Source: JAKVJE01 sp047722305
Lineage (GTDB): Bacteria; Actinomycetota; Actinomycetes; Actinomycetales; Microbacteriaceae
Reading direction: 5' to 3'
DNA: 46,088 nt
NCBI GenBank assembly: GCA_047722305.1
Contig: JBDNYM010000013.1
Span: 1-46,088 of the forward strand
The notes beneath the pieces are model-generated. The model saw nothing but the letters and a program-made list of their open reading frames with translations. It did not search any database and was not told the DNA's origin. Shown in pieces: positions 7,074-15,545 of the stretch; position 1 is the stretch's first letter; the number at the start of each line of letters is the position of its first letter. The translations under genes and the position numbers were made by a program.

Positions 7074-7742
7074 TCAGCGCCGCAGCCGCACCTCCAGCCG
7101 CGACGACAGCACGGTGAGCGGGTAGCAGATCGCGAAGAACACCGCCATCACGATCAGGTAGATCAAGATCGCATACGACTGCCCTGTGACGTACCCCACT
7201 CGCTCGATCATCTGCCCCGCCGTGTTCTGCAGGTCGGAGACGCCGACGATGGAAGTCAGCGCCGTCGCCTGCACCAGCTGGGTGACCTGTCCGATGAATG
7301 GCGGCAGGAACGCCCGGATCGCTTGCGGCAGCACCACGTGCAGAATCGCCTTCGGGGCAGAGAATCCGAGCGCGCGGGCACTGACCAGTTGGTCCCCGGG
7401 CACCGATTGCAGTGCGCCGCGGAAGATCTCGGCCACGTTCGCACTCGCCCACAGCGACAACCCCAGGATCGAGGCGTTCACCGGGCTGGTCTTCACCCCG
7501 ATCTGCGGCAGCGCGAAGAAGACGAACAGCAGGATGATCAGCGAGGGCACCCCGCGGAACACCTCGACATAGAGACGGCAGGCCCAACGGAGAGCTTTGT
7601 CGGCATACACCAGCCCGAGCCCGATGACCACGCCGAGCACCGTGGCGATGACGATCGAGGCCACCGCCACCACCGCGGTGACGCCCAGTCCTCCGGCCAT
7701 GTAGCGCAGCGCCGGCCCGAGCCAGCTCAAATCAGAACCCAT
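7074..7742 (-). CDS. polar amino-acid ABC transporter permease
   Basis: The 222-aa protein is an inner-membrane permease of the HisM/GlnP type with about five transmembrane segments. The cytoplasmic coupling loop is present (ALGFSAPKAILHVVLPQAIRAFLPP), including the conserved E-x3-G-like EIFRGALQSVPGDQLVSARA region. It would pair with the next permease as a heterodimer beneath the ATPase encoded at 9412-10161. The ATG at 7742 starts 5 nt after the stop of the upstream permease; an upstream GTG in the same frame would overlap that gene and add 18 unlikely residues. Substrate specificity cannot be read from the permease; the genomic context suggests glutamate, pyroglutamate or a related compound. 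Confidence 0.9.
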   Translation of the reverse strand: MGSDLSWLGPALRYMAGGLGVTAVVAVASIVIATVLGVVIGLGLVYADKALRWACRLYVEVFRGVPSLIILLFVFFALPQIGVKTSPVNASILGLSLWASANVAEIFRGALQSVPGDQLVSARALGFSAPKAILHVVLPQAIRAFLPPFIGQVTQLVQATALTSIVGVSDLQNTAGQMIERVGYVTGQSYAILIYLIVMAVFFAICYPLTVLSSRLEVRLRR

Positions 7743-7747
7743 GAGGA

Positions 7748-8404
7748 TCAACCTGCCGTTCTCGCCGACGCCCAGCCGTTCCGGTGCTCGAACCACCGGG
7801 CGGCGAGGCCGGTCAGCACGGAAACGATCAGGTAGAGCAGCGCCGCCATGCCGAACACCTTGAAGACCTCGAACGTGTCAGACACGATCTTGTTGGCGAC
7901 GAACGTGAGTTCCGCGTACCCGACGATGATGAGGAAAGACGACGACCGGAACAGCGTCAGCAGCACAGTGGTCATGGCGGGCCACGAGACCCGGATGCCG
8001 AGCGGCAGCACCACGTGCATGAACGCGCCGGACGCACTCATCCCCAGGGCGCGGGCCGCGACGACCTGGTCCCGATCCACTGCCTGGAACCCGGAGCGGA
8101 AGACCTCGATCAGGTATCCCCCGCCCCACAGGGCGAGCGCAGCGACGCCCGCTCCGAACGGTGTCAGCTTGATGCCCACATCCGGCAGACCGACGAAGAT
8201 CAAGGCGATCTGAACGATCAGCGGGGTGCAGCGGATGACGTTCACGTAGCAGCGGATGATCTGGGAGAGCACGGGGGTGCGGAAGCTCACCGGAATGGCG
8301 AGCAGCAGTCCGCCGATCACGGCGAGCGCCGCAGCAACGACGCTCACCGTGAGGCTATTCCAGAGCCCTCCCAGCAGCGTGGCCACCATGGTTCCGAATG
8401 ACAT
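7748..8404 (-). CDS. polar amino-acid ABC transporter permease
   Basis: The 218-aa protein is the second permease of the importer, with five predicted membrane helices and the conserved coupling motif EVFRSGFQAVDRDQVVAARA, followed by LGMSASGAFMHVVLPLGIRV. The length is normal for the HisQ/HisM family. It lies between the binding protein gene (56 nt upstream) and the other permease (5 nt downstream), all on the minus strand, which makes a single transcript likely. Having two different permease genes is typical of polar amino-acid importers. Confidence 0.9.
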   Translation of the reverse strand: MSFGTMVATLLGGLWNSLTVSVVAAALAVIGGLLLAIPVSFRTPVLSQIIRCYVNVIRCTPLIVQIALIFVGLPDVGIKLTPFGAGVAALALWGGGYLIEVFRSGFQAVDRDQVVAARALGMSASGAFMHVVLPLGIRVSWPAMTTVLLTLFRSSSFLIIVGYAELTFVANKIVSDTFEVFKVFGMAALLYLIVSVLTGLAARWFEHRNGWASARTAG

Positions 8405-8460
8405 GGTCTCCTACGCTCTCGCTGTGTCGGTGCTCGCGGGGTCAGTCCTGGCTGCGGCAA

Positions 8461-9378
8461 TCAGATGCATGGAGCCAGACCAGCGACGCCGTTCGCATTC
8501 GGGTATTCGACCTTCTGCTTCGGACCGGGGACGATGGGACGGTACTTCTCCACGAAGCTCTTGTCCGTGATCGTCTTCGCGAACGTCTTGTAGAAGTAGT
8601 CGTCGTGCCGCATCTGGGCGATGGCGGCGTTGAGCCAGTCGAGCATCTCCTGATTGCCCTTCGCCACGCCGATTCCCTGCGTCGCCGAGGCGGCGATCGG
8701 AGCGACGACCTTGTACTGCTTGTTCGTCGTCGTGAAGTTGTAAAGGTAGACGTCGATGTATGCCAAGGCATCGCCACGGCCCTGTTTCAGAGCGGTCGTC
8801 CCGTCGACCTGGCTCGGCACCAGGTTCAGCGTCGCATCGGGGTGGCACTTCTGCAGCCAGTTCACGTACGAGGTGCCCTGCGTGGTGATGACCGTCTTGC
8901 CGGCCAGGTCTTTGTAGGTGGACACCTTCGAATCCTTGGGCACCAGCAGCCGCATGTTGCTCTTCCAGATCGGGTCGGTGAAATCGATCTGCTGCGCCCG
9001 CTCGGCGCTCCACGCCAGCGAGGCCAGGACGAAGTCGACCTTGCCCGAGGTGAGGAACGGGATGCGGTTCGCATCGGTGACGCACTGGAACTTCACCTTC
9101 GATGCGGACCCGAACGCGAGCTCGGCGAGCCGCTTCACCCAGTCGATCTCATAGCCGACGTGCTTGCCGTCGAGGTCCACCGACCCCGCCGGCGGGTAGT
9201 TGCAGTTCACGCCCGCCGTCAGGTACCCGTTCGACTTCACCGACGCGGGCAGCTTGGCGGACAGCGTCGGCACCGCTTTCGAAGATGACGCCGCCGTGGC
9301 GCCACCGGAGGCACAGCCGGTCAGCAGCAGCAGCACGATTCCAGCGACGGCGGCCAGACGATATTTTCCAGTTTTCAT
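8461..9378 (-). CDS. amino-acid ABC transporter substrate-binding lipoprotein
   Basis: The 305-aa protein starts with a lipoprotein signal peptide: basic MKTGKYR, a hydrophobic core and the lipobox LLTGC with Cys22. The rest is a family 3 solute-binding protein: the first lobe contains GYEIDWVKRLAELAFG and ASLAWSAERAQQIDFTDP, the hallmark of polar amino-acid binders, and the second contains LAGKTVITTQGTSY. It would sit on the outer face of the membrane and deliver substrate to the two permeases. I chose the ATG at 9378, placed 6 nt after GGAG; another ATG directly precedes it, and a TTG start further up is less likely. The last residues contain a lone Cys. The substrate is unknown; pyroglutamate or D-glutamate is suggested by context only. 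Confidence 0.9.
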   Translation of the reverse strand: MKTGKYRLAAVAGIVLLLLTGCASGGATAASSSKAVPTLSAKLPASVKSNGYLTAGVNCNYPPAGSVDLDGKHVGYEIDWVKRLAELAFGSASKVKFQCVTDANRIPFLTSGKVDFVLASLAWSAERAQQIDFTDPIWKSNMRLLVPKDSKVSTYKDLAGKTVITTQGTSYVNWLQKCHPDATLNLVPSQVDGTTALKQGRGDALAYIDVYLYNFTTTNKQYKVVAPIAASATQGIGVAKGNQEMLDWLNAAIAQMRHDDYFYKTFAKTITDKSFVEKYRPIVPGPKQKVEYPNANGVAGLAPCI

Positions 9379-9411
9379 CATGTTCTCCAAATGAATCGGG
9401 TTCTCAAGCAG

Positions 9412-10161
9412 TCAGGAAACTCGGGCGAGGAACTTCTGGGTGCGTTCATGCTGCGGATGGCCGAAGACCTCGCCGGGCGCACCCTCTTCGATCACGACAC
9501 CGCCGTCCATGAACTCGATGCGATCGCCGACGTCACGGGCGTAGCTCATCTCGTGTGTGACGACGATCATGGTCATTCCGGACTCGGCCAGGTCTTTCAT
9601 CACCTGGAGGACGTCGCCGACCAGCTCCGGGTCGAGGGCGGAGGTCACCTCGTCGAACAGCATGATCTCCGGCCGCATCATCAGGGCGCGCGCGATGGCC
9701 ACCCGCTGCTGCTGCCCGCCCGACAGCGTGGACGGGTAGACATCGGCCTTGTTGCGCAGGCCCACTCGCTCCAGCAGTTCTTCCGCCAGGGGACGGCACT
9801 CCGTCTTCTTGCGTCCGGAGACGTGCACCGGGGCCAGCAGGAGGTTCTGCATCACCGTCAGGTGCGGGAACAGGTGGTACGACTGGAAGACCATGCCGAT
9901 GCGGGTGCGCAGCTCGTTGACGTTCCGGTACGTCGTCACATCCTGCCCGTCGAGTTCGATGGTCCCGGACTGAGGACGCTGCAGCAAGTTGATGCAGCGC
10001 AGCAGCGAACTCTTCCCGCCCCCGCTCGGACCGATGATGACGATGACTTGTCCCTTCTGCACATCGAAGCTGACCCCGTTCAGGACGATGTTGTCTCCGT
10101 ACTGCAGGTGGATGTCTCGCAGGGCCAGCAGCGGACTTCCGGACACGGTGGACTCACTCAT
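9412..10161 (-). CDS. polar amino-acid ABC transporter ATP-binding protein
   Basis: The 249-aa protein has all the ATPase motifs: Walker A GPSGGGKSS (44-52), Q loop in MVFQSYHLFPH, signature LSGGQQQRVAIARAL (146-160), Walker B IMLFDEVTSALDPE and the switch histidine in VTHEM. It closely follows the GlnQ/HisP pattern. It energises import through the two permeases downstream. It lies 33 nt before the binding protein start and 48 nt after the DUF2848 gene, in one minus-strand cluster. Confidence 0.93.
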   Translation of the reverse strand: MSESTVSGSPLLALRDIHLQYGDNIVLNGVSFDVQKGQVIVIIGPSGGGKSSLLRCINLLQRPQSGTIELDGQDVTTYRNVNELRTRIGMVFQSYHLFPHLTVMQNLLLAPVHVSGRKKTECRPLAEELLERVGLRNKADVYPSTLSGGQQQRVAIARALMMRPEIMLFDEVTSALDPELVGDVLQVMKDLAESGMTMIVVTHEMSYARDVGDRIEFMDGGVVIEEGAPGEVFGHPQHERTQKFLARVS

Positions 10162-10209
10162 ATCAGTCCTTCCTCGGATCTCTCCGGTAGCGATCGTTCG
10201 ACATCTCGG

Positions 10210-10866
10210 TCATCCGAGGCGATAGGCCAGGTCGAGGGTTGCGGAGGACGATGTCTCGACGCGCATCTGCCAGACTTTTCCGGGTTGAAACTTTCCCGTC
10301 AGGAGCGGGAGCGTGCCGCCGAAGCAGACATAGTCGTCCTGACCGTCCAGATGGGGAAGCAGGCCGGCGATGACCTTTCCGGGTGCCAAAAGCGAGGAGA
10401 AGTATCCCTCTTGGTAAAGAATTCCATCGATAACCGTCGTGGCTCTCCAGCCATCGATATCTGCCGTATCGAAGTCGGGAACCTGGATGAAAAAGTCACC
10501 GATCGGCTTGGCGCACTTCTCTTTCGAGAGCTTCACATCTTCGGACTCCAGCTGCCGATCCGTGTGATCGGAACCGATGCCGATGTACGAGTTTCCGTGA
10601 GCGTGCACATAGACCGGCTCCACCTCGCCGGAAGTGAAGCTGGCCGCACTCAGTTCGGGAAGATCGGACGCCTGCGTCAGGAGATCGGACGGCAGATGGT
10701 AATACATCGGGCACTCCGGCGGCGGGGCGATGCCAATGGCCTGCAGCTCTTCGATATGCGCCCGTACCGCCGCCTGATCCCGACCGGTATACCCGGCCAC
10801 GAACAGTGGAACTGCAGCCAGATCGGAACATTCGATGCGCACTTTCGCTCCGAAAACTTCACTCAC
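10210..10866 (-). CDS. DUF2848 family protein (FAH-like fold)
   Basis: The 218-aa protein matches the DUF2848 family, whose members have a fold related to fumarylacetoacetate hydrolase and no established reaction. Recognisable parts are the N-terminal AGYTGRDQAAVRAHIEELQAIGI, then EVEPVYVHAHGNSYIGIGSDHTDRQLE, a His/Asp/Glu-rich stretch likely to bind metal, and KPIGDFFIQVPDFDT. It is the first gene of the importer cluster, read from a GTG at 10866 without a strong ribosome site. Its linkage to an amino-acid importer and to 5-oxoproline genes suggests an acid hydrolase, decarboxylase or isomerase step; this is inference. Confidence 0.8.
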   Translation of the reverse strand: MSEVFGAKVRIECSDLAAVPLFVAGYTGRDQAAVRAHIEELQAIGIAPPPECPMYYHLPSDLLTQASDLPELSAASFTSGEVEPVYVHAHGNSYIGIGSDHTDRQLESEDVKLSKEKCAKPIGDFFIQVPDFDTADIDGWRATTVIDGILYQEGYFSSLLAPGKVIAGLLPHLDGQDDYVCFGGTLPLLTGKFQPGKVWQMRVETSSSATLDLAYRLG

Positions 10867-10981
10867 CCCCGCACCGGACCCTTCGCCGTTCCACCCGTCT
10901 CTTCACACCGAGACTGCAATCATCTTGCGTCATGTATGCATCTTATATGTTGTGCGTAAAGCATCATGGATGTGGCCGAGA

Positions 10982-11010
10982 TTCGTAACGATCTGGTAAT
11001 ACAAAGTCAA
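10982..11010 (-). promoter_or_regulatory. candidate promoter of the DUF2848/importer cluster
   Basis: On the minus strand TTGACT (11005-11010) and TACGAA (10982-10987) are separated by 17 nt in AT-rich DNA, giving a leader of about 110 nt. The 329-bp gap 10867-11195 otherwise holds small palindromes such as GTATATAC near 11080 and TATGCAT-like sequence near 10935, possible regulator sites, but no gene. Confidence 0.4.
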
Positions 11011-11166
11011 CAAACATTTCACACCGGAGCGACGGATTCGACCTCTCCGAATACCGGCGTGCCGTATCCGCTCAGGTATATACACAATCGCTCAGAATGC
11101 CACGACGTGTCGCGGCTGCGGTACGCCGCGGCAACGGTCCCAACTGATGCTCGCTCGGCATCCGGA

Positions 11167-11200
11167 ACCGCCGCTGAATCAGCACCGCCGCTGAATCAGC
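11167..11200. repeat. perfect 17-bp tandem duplication
   Basis: ACCGCCGCTGAATCAGC occurs at 11167-11183 and again at 11184-11200. The stop codon of the truncated DUF2891 gene (11196-11198, minus strand) lies inside the second copy, so the duplication marks the point where the reading frame ends. Confidence 0.8.
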
Positions 11201-11477
11201 GCTGGGCGTCCGTTTCCACCACGTCGGCACCGCTCTCCGCGGCGAGGAACGCGAACGTCGACAGCCAGTGCAGGTGCACGTCGGAGTGCCGGTCGCCGCT
11301 GAGGCGGAACGCCGGATGCAGCTCGGCCGGCAGCCGGCGGTCGTCCGGGCCCGCGGTGAGATGAGCCGCAATGTGCGGGTACTCCTGCGCCGTGTTGGCC
11401 AGCGCGGCCCCGGCCCACGCGCCCCACCGGGCGGCGCCATCCGGCACGCTCCCCGGCGCACTCACCGGCACGCTCAC
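11196..11477 (-). pseudogene. truncated DUF2891 family gene (N-terminal part)
   Basis: The 93-codon frame begins with a GTG whose last two bases overlap the pcp stop (GTGA), so it looks translationally coupled to pcp. The product contains YPHIAAHLTAGPDDRRLPAE followed by LHPAFRLSGDRHSDVHLHWL, which fits the start of DUF2891 proteins (LTGPDDxxxPRELHPxFxGxxDWHSxVHxHW). DUF2891 proteins are about 330 aa, so roughly the last 240 residues are missing. No continuation in another frame was seen downstream. The stop lies in a 17-bp tandem duplication. It may be a recent truncation; whether the short product still acts is unknown. The WHS pair of the family reads RHS here, a further sign of decay. Confidence 0.6.
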
Positions 11478-12091
11478 GAGTCGATCTCCTCCAGCGCGGT
11501 CTCGACCAGGATGCGCAGCCCCGCCGCGGCCGCCTCGGTGGGCAGGCTCGGCACATCGCGATCGACCACCTGCTGCGGCGCGTAGGGCACGTGGCAGAAT
11601 CCGCCGCGCATCCTCCCGCCCAATGCCTCCACCAGTCCGCCCAGCACGTACATCACGTGATTGCAGACGTAGGTGCCGGCGGTCGTGGACACCCGGGCGG
11701 GCAGCCCCACCGCGCGCATCCGCTCCACCGCCGCGTAGACCGGCAGAGTGGTGAAGCGAGCATCCGGGCCGTCGGCCTCGATGCGGGTCTGCCGTGGCTG
11801 CGCTCCCGAATTGTCGGGGATGCGGGCGTCGTCCCAGTTGATGCCGATCAGCTCGGGAGTGATCTGGTTGCGGCCGCCGGCCTCGCCGACGCTCACCACC
11901 AGATCGGGGTCGGCCTGCTCCACCGCGCGGCGCAGGGCGGGCCCCGACTCCGCGAACACCACCGGCAGCCGGACGATCTCCAGCTCGGCGGGGCCATCCC
12001 AGACGTCGTGCAGGCGGGACACCGCCATCCACGACGGGTTCACCCCCTCCTCGGCGAACGGGTCGAACCCGGTCAGCAGCACCGTGGTCAT
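11474..12091 (-). CDS. pcp: pyroglutamyl-peptidase I
   Basis: The 205-aa cysteine peptidase (family C15) removes N-terminal pyroglutamate from peptides in the cytosol. The family N-terminus VLLTGFDPFAEEGVNPSW is intact, and the catalytic triad is in place: Glu80 (ITPELIGIN), Cys143 (TTAGTYVCNHVMY) and His167 (GGFCHVPYAP). The ATG at 12091 overlaps the stop of the biotin carboxylase gene (ATGA), and the gene ends overlapping the DUF2891 fragment, so translation is probably coupled along the operon. Placing a pyroglutamate-releasing peptidase in the same transcript as 5-oxoprolinase subunits strongly suggests that peptide-derived pyroglutamate is the carbon and nitrogen source handled here. Confidence 0.93.
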   Translation of the reverse strand: MTTVLLTGFDPFAEEGVNPSWMAVSRLHDVWDGPAELEIVRLPVVFAESGPALRRAVEQADPDLVVSVGEAGGRNQITPELIGINWDDARIPDNSGAQPRQTRIEADGPDARFTTLPVYAAVERMRAVGLPARVSTTAGTYVCNHVMYVLGGLVEALGGRMRGGFCHVPYAPQQVVDRDVPSLPTEAAAAGLRILVETALEEIDS

Positions 12092-13830
12092 GCGGCCTCC
12101 GCGACGACTCGCCCCAGTACGTCCCCGGCCTGGCACGAGCCGCCCGCCGGCACCTCGATGCGCAGCCGCCCGGCGGCCTCCGCAGCCACCGGCGTCTCGA
12201 GCTTCATCGCCTCGATGAGCGCCACCGTCTCCCCCGCGGCCACCAGGTCGCCGTCATCGCGGCGCCAGGACGACAAGACGCCCGACACCGGGGCGAGCAG
12301 GCTGCCCGGCTCCGGCTCGGCGGCGGCGCTGGACGCCGGGGCGGAGGATGCGGCACCGGCCAGCGCGAACCCCGCCGGCAGCCCCAGCCGATGGCGCACC
12401 CCGTCGACCTCCACCCAGGTGCGCACCGGTGCGGCCGGGCGCTGCTCGTCGCCGAGGCCGGGCGCCAGCTGGTCCTTCCACTCGCATTCCTCCTCCAGCC
12501 AGCGCGTGTGGATGCCGAAGGTTCCCTGCGGGGCGGTGAACGCCTCCTCGTCCAGCAGCCGCCGGTGGAACGGCAGGATGTCGCCCACACCTTCGACGCG
12601 GAACTCGGCCAGCGCCTGCCGGGCGCGGCGGATCGCCTCGCCGCGGCTGGCGCCCCAGACCACCAGCTTCGCGATCAGCGAGTCGTACTCGGCGGGCACC
12701 GTGCCGCCGGCCGTCACCCCGGCATCGACGCGCACGCCCGGACCGCCCGGGAGATCGAAGCGGCGCAGCGTGCCAGGCTCGGGCAGGAAGCCGCGCGCCG
12801 GATCCTCCGCCGTGATGCGGAACTCGATCGCGTGCCCGTGCGGGGTCGGGGTGCGATCGAAGTCGAGCGGACGTCCGTCCGCCACCAGCAGCTGCTGGCG
12901 GACCAGGTCGACGCCGGCCGTCTCCTCCGTGACCCCGTGCTCCACCTGGATGCGGGTGTTCACCTCCAGGAAGGCGACCGAGCCGTCCCGATCCACCAGG
13001 AACTCCACCGTGCCGGCCGAGGTGTAGCCGGCGCGCTCGCAGATGCGGCGGGCCGCATCCATCACGGCCTGCTCGGCGCCAGCCGGCAGGAACGGCGCCG
13101 GGGCCTCCTCGACGAGCTTCTGCCCCCGCCGCTGCAGCGAGCAGTCGCGGGTGCCCACCACGATGACATGGCCGGGCCGATCGCCGATGACTTGCGCCTC
13201 GATGTGCCGGGAGTGCTCCAGATAGCGCTCCACGAAGCAGTCGCCGCGGCCGAACGCCGCCTGCGCCTCGCGCTGGGCGGCACCGAACGCGGCCGGGATC
13301 TCATCCAGGGTGCGCGCCACCCGGATGCCCATCCCGCCGCCGCCGGCCGCCGCCTTGACCACCACCGGCAGCCCGTGCTCGCGGGCGAACGCCACCGCCT
13401 CCGCCGGGCCCGCCACCGGGCCGTCGGTGCCGGGGACCAGCGGCGCTCCCGCATCCCGAGCCAGGCGATGAGCGGCGATCTTGTCGCCCAGCAGCTCGAT
13501 GACGTCGGCGGCTGGGCCGATCCACGTCAGGCCGGCAGCGGCCGCCGCGCGCGCGAAGTCCGGGTTCTCGGACAGGAAGCCGTAGCCGGGATGCACCGCG
13601 TCGGCGCCGGCGCGGCGGGCCGCATCCAGCAGCTTGGCGATGCTCAGATACGTGTCCGCCAGGGACGTGCCCTCCAGCGGCACCGCCTCGTCGGCGGCGG
13701 CGACGTGCAGCGCCTCCGCGTCCTGATCCGAGTACACCGCCACCGAGCCGACCCCATAGGCGGCGCAGGCGCGGGCGATGCGCACCGCGATCTCGCCGCG
13801 GTTGGCGATGAGAACCTTGTGAACGCTCAT
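12088..13830 (-). CDS. biotin carboxylase with C-terminal biotin carboxyl carrier domain
   Basis: The 580-aa protein has the biotin carboxylase N-domain (VLIANRGEIAVRIARACAAYG), the ATP-grasp domain with the glycine-rich loop AAAGGGGMGIRVA, the C-terminal carboxylase part (EVNTRIQVEHGVTEETAGVD) and a BCCP domain ending the chain with EAMKLE, Lys543 being the biotin site (Leu replaces the usual Met after it). It carboxylates its own biotin using ATP and bicarbonate. No separate acyl-CoA carboxyltransferase is present; the partner is presumably the PxpB-PxpC fusion encoded just upstream, whose PxpC part belongs to the biotin-dependent carboxyltransferase family. The ATG overlaps that gene's stop (ATGA). 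A general acetyl/propionyl-CoA carboxylase role is less likely in this setting. Confidence 0.88.
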   Translation of the reverse strand: MSVHKVLIANRGEIAVRIARACAAYGVGSVAVYSDQDAEALHVAAADEAVPLEGTSLADTYLSIAKLLDAARRAGADAVHPGYGFLSENPDFARAAAAAGLTWIGPAADVIELLGDKIAAHRLARDAGAPLVPGTDGPVAGPAEAVAFAREHGLPVVVKAAAGGGGMGIRVARTLDEIPAAFGAAQREAQAAFGRGDCFVERYLEHSRHIEAQVIGDRPGHVIVVGTRDCSLQRRGQKLVEEAPAPFLPAGAEQAVMDAARRICERAGYTSAGTVEFLVDRDGSVAFLEVNTRIQVEHGVTEETAGVDLVRQQLLVADGRPLDFDRTPTPHGHAIEFRITAEDPARGFLPEPGTLRRFDLPGGPGVRVDAGVTAGGTVPAEYDSLIAKLVVWGASRGEAIRRARQALAEFRVEGVGDILPFHRRLLDEEAFTAPQGTFGIHTRWLEEECEWKDQLAPGLGDEQRPAAPVRTWVEVDGVRHRLGLPAGFALAGAASSAPASSAAAEPEPGSLLAPVSGVLSSWRRDDGDLVAAGETVALIEAMKLETPVAAEAAGRLRIEVPAGGSCQAGDVLGRVVAEAA

Positions 13831-15545
13831 CCCGCGTTCCTTTCCGGGGCCGCTTGCGGGCCCGACTGCTCGCTCGCCGACGGCACCGCGCCGCCGACCT
13901 TCCGGAACCGCGCCCCGGTGCCGGCCGGCACCTGCGCCAACCGGGACAGGTGCCAGCTCGCCACGCAGGCGATCACCGGATAGCCGCCCGTGACCGGATG
14001 ATCGGCCATCAGGACCACCGGGGTGCCGCCGGCCGGCACCTCGATGGCGCCGGCGATCATTCCCTCGCTCGGCAGCTCGCGATCGGCCGCCCACGCCGGC
14101 GCGCCCTCCCCCTCCAGACGGATGCCCACCCGGTCGGAACGGGGTGACACGCGCCAGGTTCCCGACCAGAAGGCGTCGCGGCCGGCGGGGGTGAACCAGT
14201 CGTCGCGCGGCCCCGGGATCGCGTCGACGAGGATGGGCGCGGCGGCGGACGGGGCGGCCGGGGCCGGCAGCGCCAAGCGCTCGTCGCGCGTCGCCGGCAG
14301 ACCTGCAGTCGAGCCGATGGACAGCCGATCGCCGGCGGCCAGCGGGCTCGGGCCCAGGCCGGACAGCGTGTCGGTGCTGGCGCTGCCCAGGCTCTCAGCG
14401 GCCCGGACTCCGCCCCGCACCGCCAGGTAGGTGAACGTCCCGGTGCACAGGGCGCCGATGGCCAGGCGGTCGCCAGCGGCCAAGGGGATCGGCGTCCCCT
14501 CGCTCCACTCGATCCGGCGGCCGTCCTGGCGGCGCACCGTGAGCTCCGGGGCCGCGCCGACCACGGCGACAGTCAGCGGCTCGTCCGCCTCCGCCTCGAC
14601 CTGCCCCAGGCACGATTCGAGGGCTGCCGCACCGCGGCGGTTGCCGACCGCCGCATTGGCGAGGACGAGCGCCCCGCGATCCATGGCGCCCGAGGCCGAC
14701 ACGCCGAAGCGGCCGAGGCCGGGGCGGCCCAGGTCTTGCACGGTCAGGCGCAGGCCCGGGCGGCGGATGCGCAGCCCGGCTGCGGAAGCAGTTCGGGCGG
14801 CGGCGTTCTGCACGACGGTGTCCCTCGGCACGGGGTTCTGAGCGGTGGCGGCCAGCACCCCGGCGCCATCCTTCGACACGACCGGCTCTGCAGCGGCATC
14901 CGCCGACACGCCGGCGGGCTCGATCTGGTCCACGGCCTCGAACCGCACCCGCATCCCCGGCGCCAGCAGCGCCGGGGGGTCGCGGCGCTCATCCCACATC
15001 GGTACCGCGGCCGAGCCGATCAGCTGCCAGCCGCCCGGGCTGCTGCGCGGGTAGACGCCCGAATAGGCCCCGGCCAGCCCCACGGCCCCCGCCGGCACGT
15101 GGGCGCGCGGCGCACGGCGCCGGGGCACGTCGAGTGCCGGGTCGCCGCCCACCAGGTAGGCGAAGCCGGGCGCGAACCCGGTGAAGGCCACCCGGTACTC
15201 CGCCGCCGCGTGCCGCCGGATCACCTCCGCCCGGCCCAGACCGGTCAGCTGCGCCACGTCGTCGAGATCCTCGCCGTCGTAGACCACGGGGACACGCACC
15301 AGCGCGCCCGCGTCCCGAGCACCCGTGCTGGGCCGCAGCCCGCCGATCCAGGCCGCGAGCGCCGCCGCATCCGTCTCCGCGGGCGCGTAGCGGACCAGCA
15401 CCGTGCGCGCGCCGGCCACCAGCTCGCGGACGCCGGGCCGCGCCGCCGCCGCGAGGGCGTCGTACAGCGCCGCCGCGGTGCCGAGGTCCTCGGTCTCCAC
15501 CAGCAGGGCGGCGTCGCCCATGGGCAGGATGCGGGGCGCGCTCAT
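13827..15545 (-). CDS. 5-oxoprolinase subunits B and C, fused (PxpB-PxpC)
   Basis: The 572-aa protein joins two subunits usually encoded separately. Residues about 1-205 are PxpB/KipI: GDAALLVE near the start, FTGFAPGFAYLVGGDP, and VPAGAVGLAGAYSGVYPRSS then PGGWQLIG. After a variable linker, residues from about 255 are PxpC/KipA: GLRLTVQDLGRPGLGRFGVS and SGAMDRGALVLANAAVGN, then AALESCLG. Together with PxpA these open 5-oxoproline to glutamate with ATP. PxpC is also homologous to the carboxyltransferase part of urea amidolyase, which fits the biotin carboxylase gene next door. Start and stop overlap both neighbours by ATGA. KipI/KipA regulation of a sporulation kinase in Bacillus is a separate historical naming. 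Confidence 0.9.
   Translation of the reverse strand: MSAPRILPMGDAALLVETEDLGTAAALYDALAAAARPGVRELVAGARTVLVRYAPAETDAAALAAWIGGLRPSTGARDAGALVRVPVVYDGEDLDDVAQLTGLGRAEVIRRHAAAEYRVAFTGFAPGFAYLVGGDPALDVPRRRAPRAHVPAGAVGLAGAYSGVYPRSSPGGWQLIGSAAVPMWDERRDPPALLAPGMRVRFEAVDQIEPAGVSADAAAEPVVSKDGAGVLAATAQNPVPRDTVVQNAAARTASAAGLRIRRPGLRLTVQDLGRPGLGRFGVSASGAMDRGALVLANAAVGNRRGAAALESCLGQVEAEADEPLTVAVVGAAPELTVRRQDGRRIEWSEGTPIPLAAGDRLAIGALCTGTFTYLAVRGGVRAAESLGSASTDTLSGLGPSPLAAGDRLSIGSTAGLPATRDERLALPAPAAPSAAAPILVDAIPGPRDDWFTPAGRDAFWSGTWRVSPRSDRVGIRLEGEGAPAWAADRELPSEGMIAGAIEVPAGGTPVVLMADHPVTGGYPVIACVASWHLSRLAQVPAGTGARFRKVGGAVPSASEQSGPQAAPERNAG

Noticed and set aside
9391..10959. Plus-strand ORF of 522 codons across the ABC ATPase and DUF2848 genes
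   Set aside because: It is the antisense of two well-supported minus-strand genes and has no recognisable domain.
10900..11100. Additional palindromes as operators of the importer promoter
   Set aside because: The candidates (GTATATAC, TATGCAT-like) are short and AT-rich and do not match the TTGTTCAACAA palindrome closely enough to call a site.
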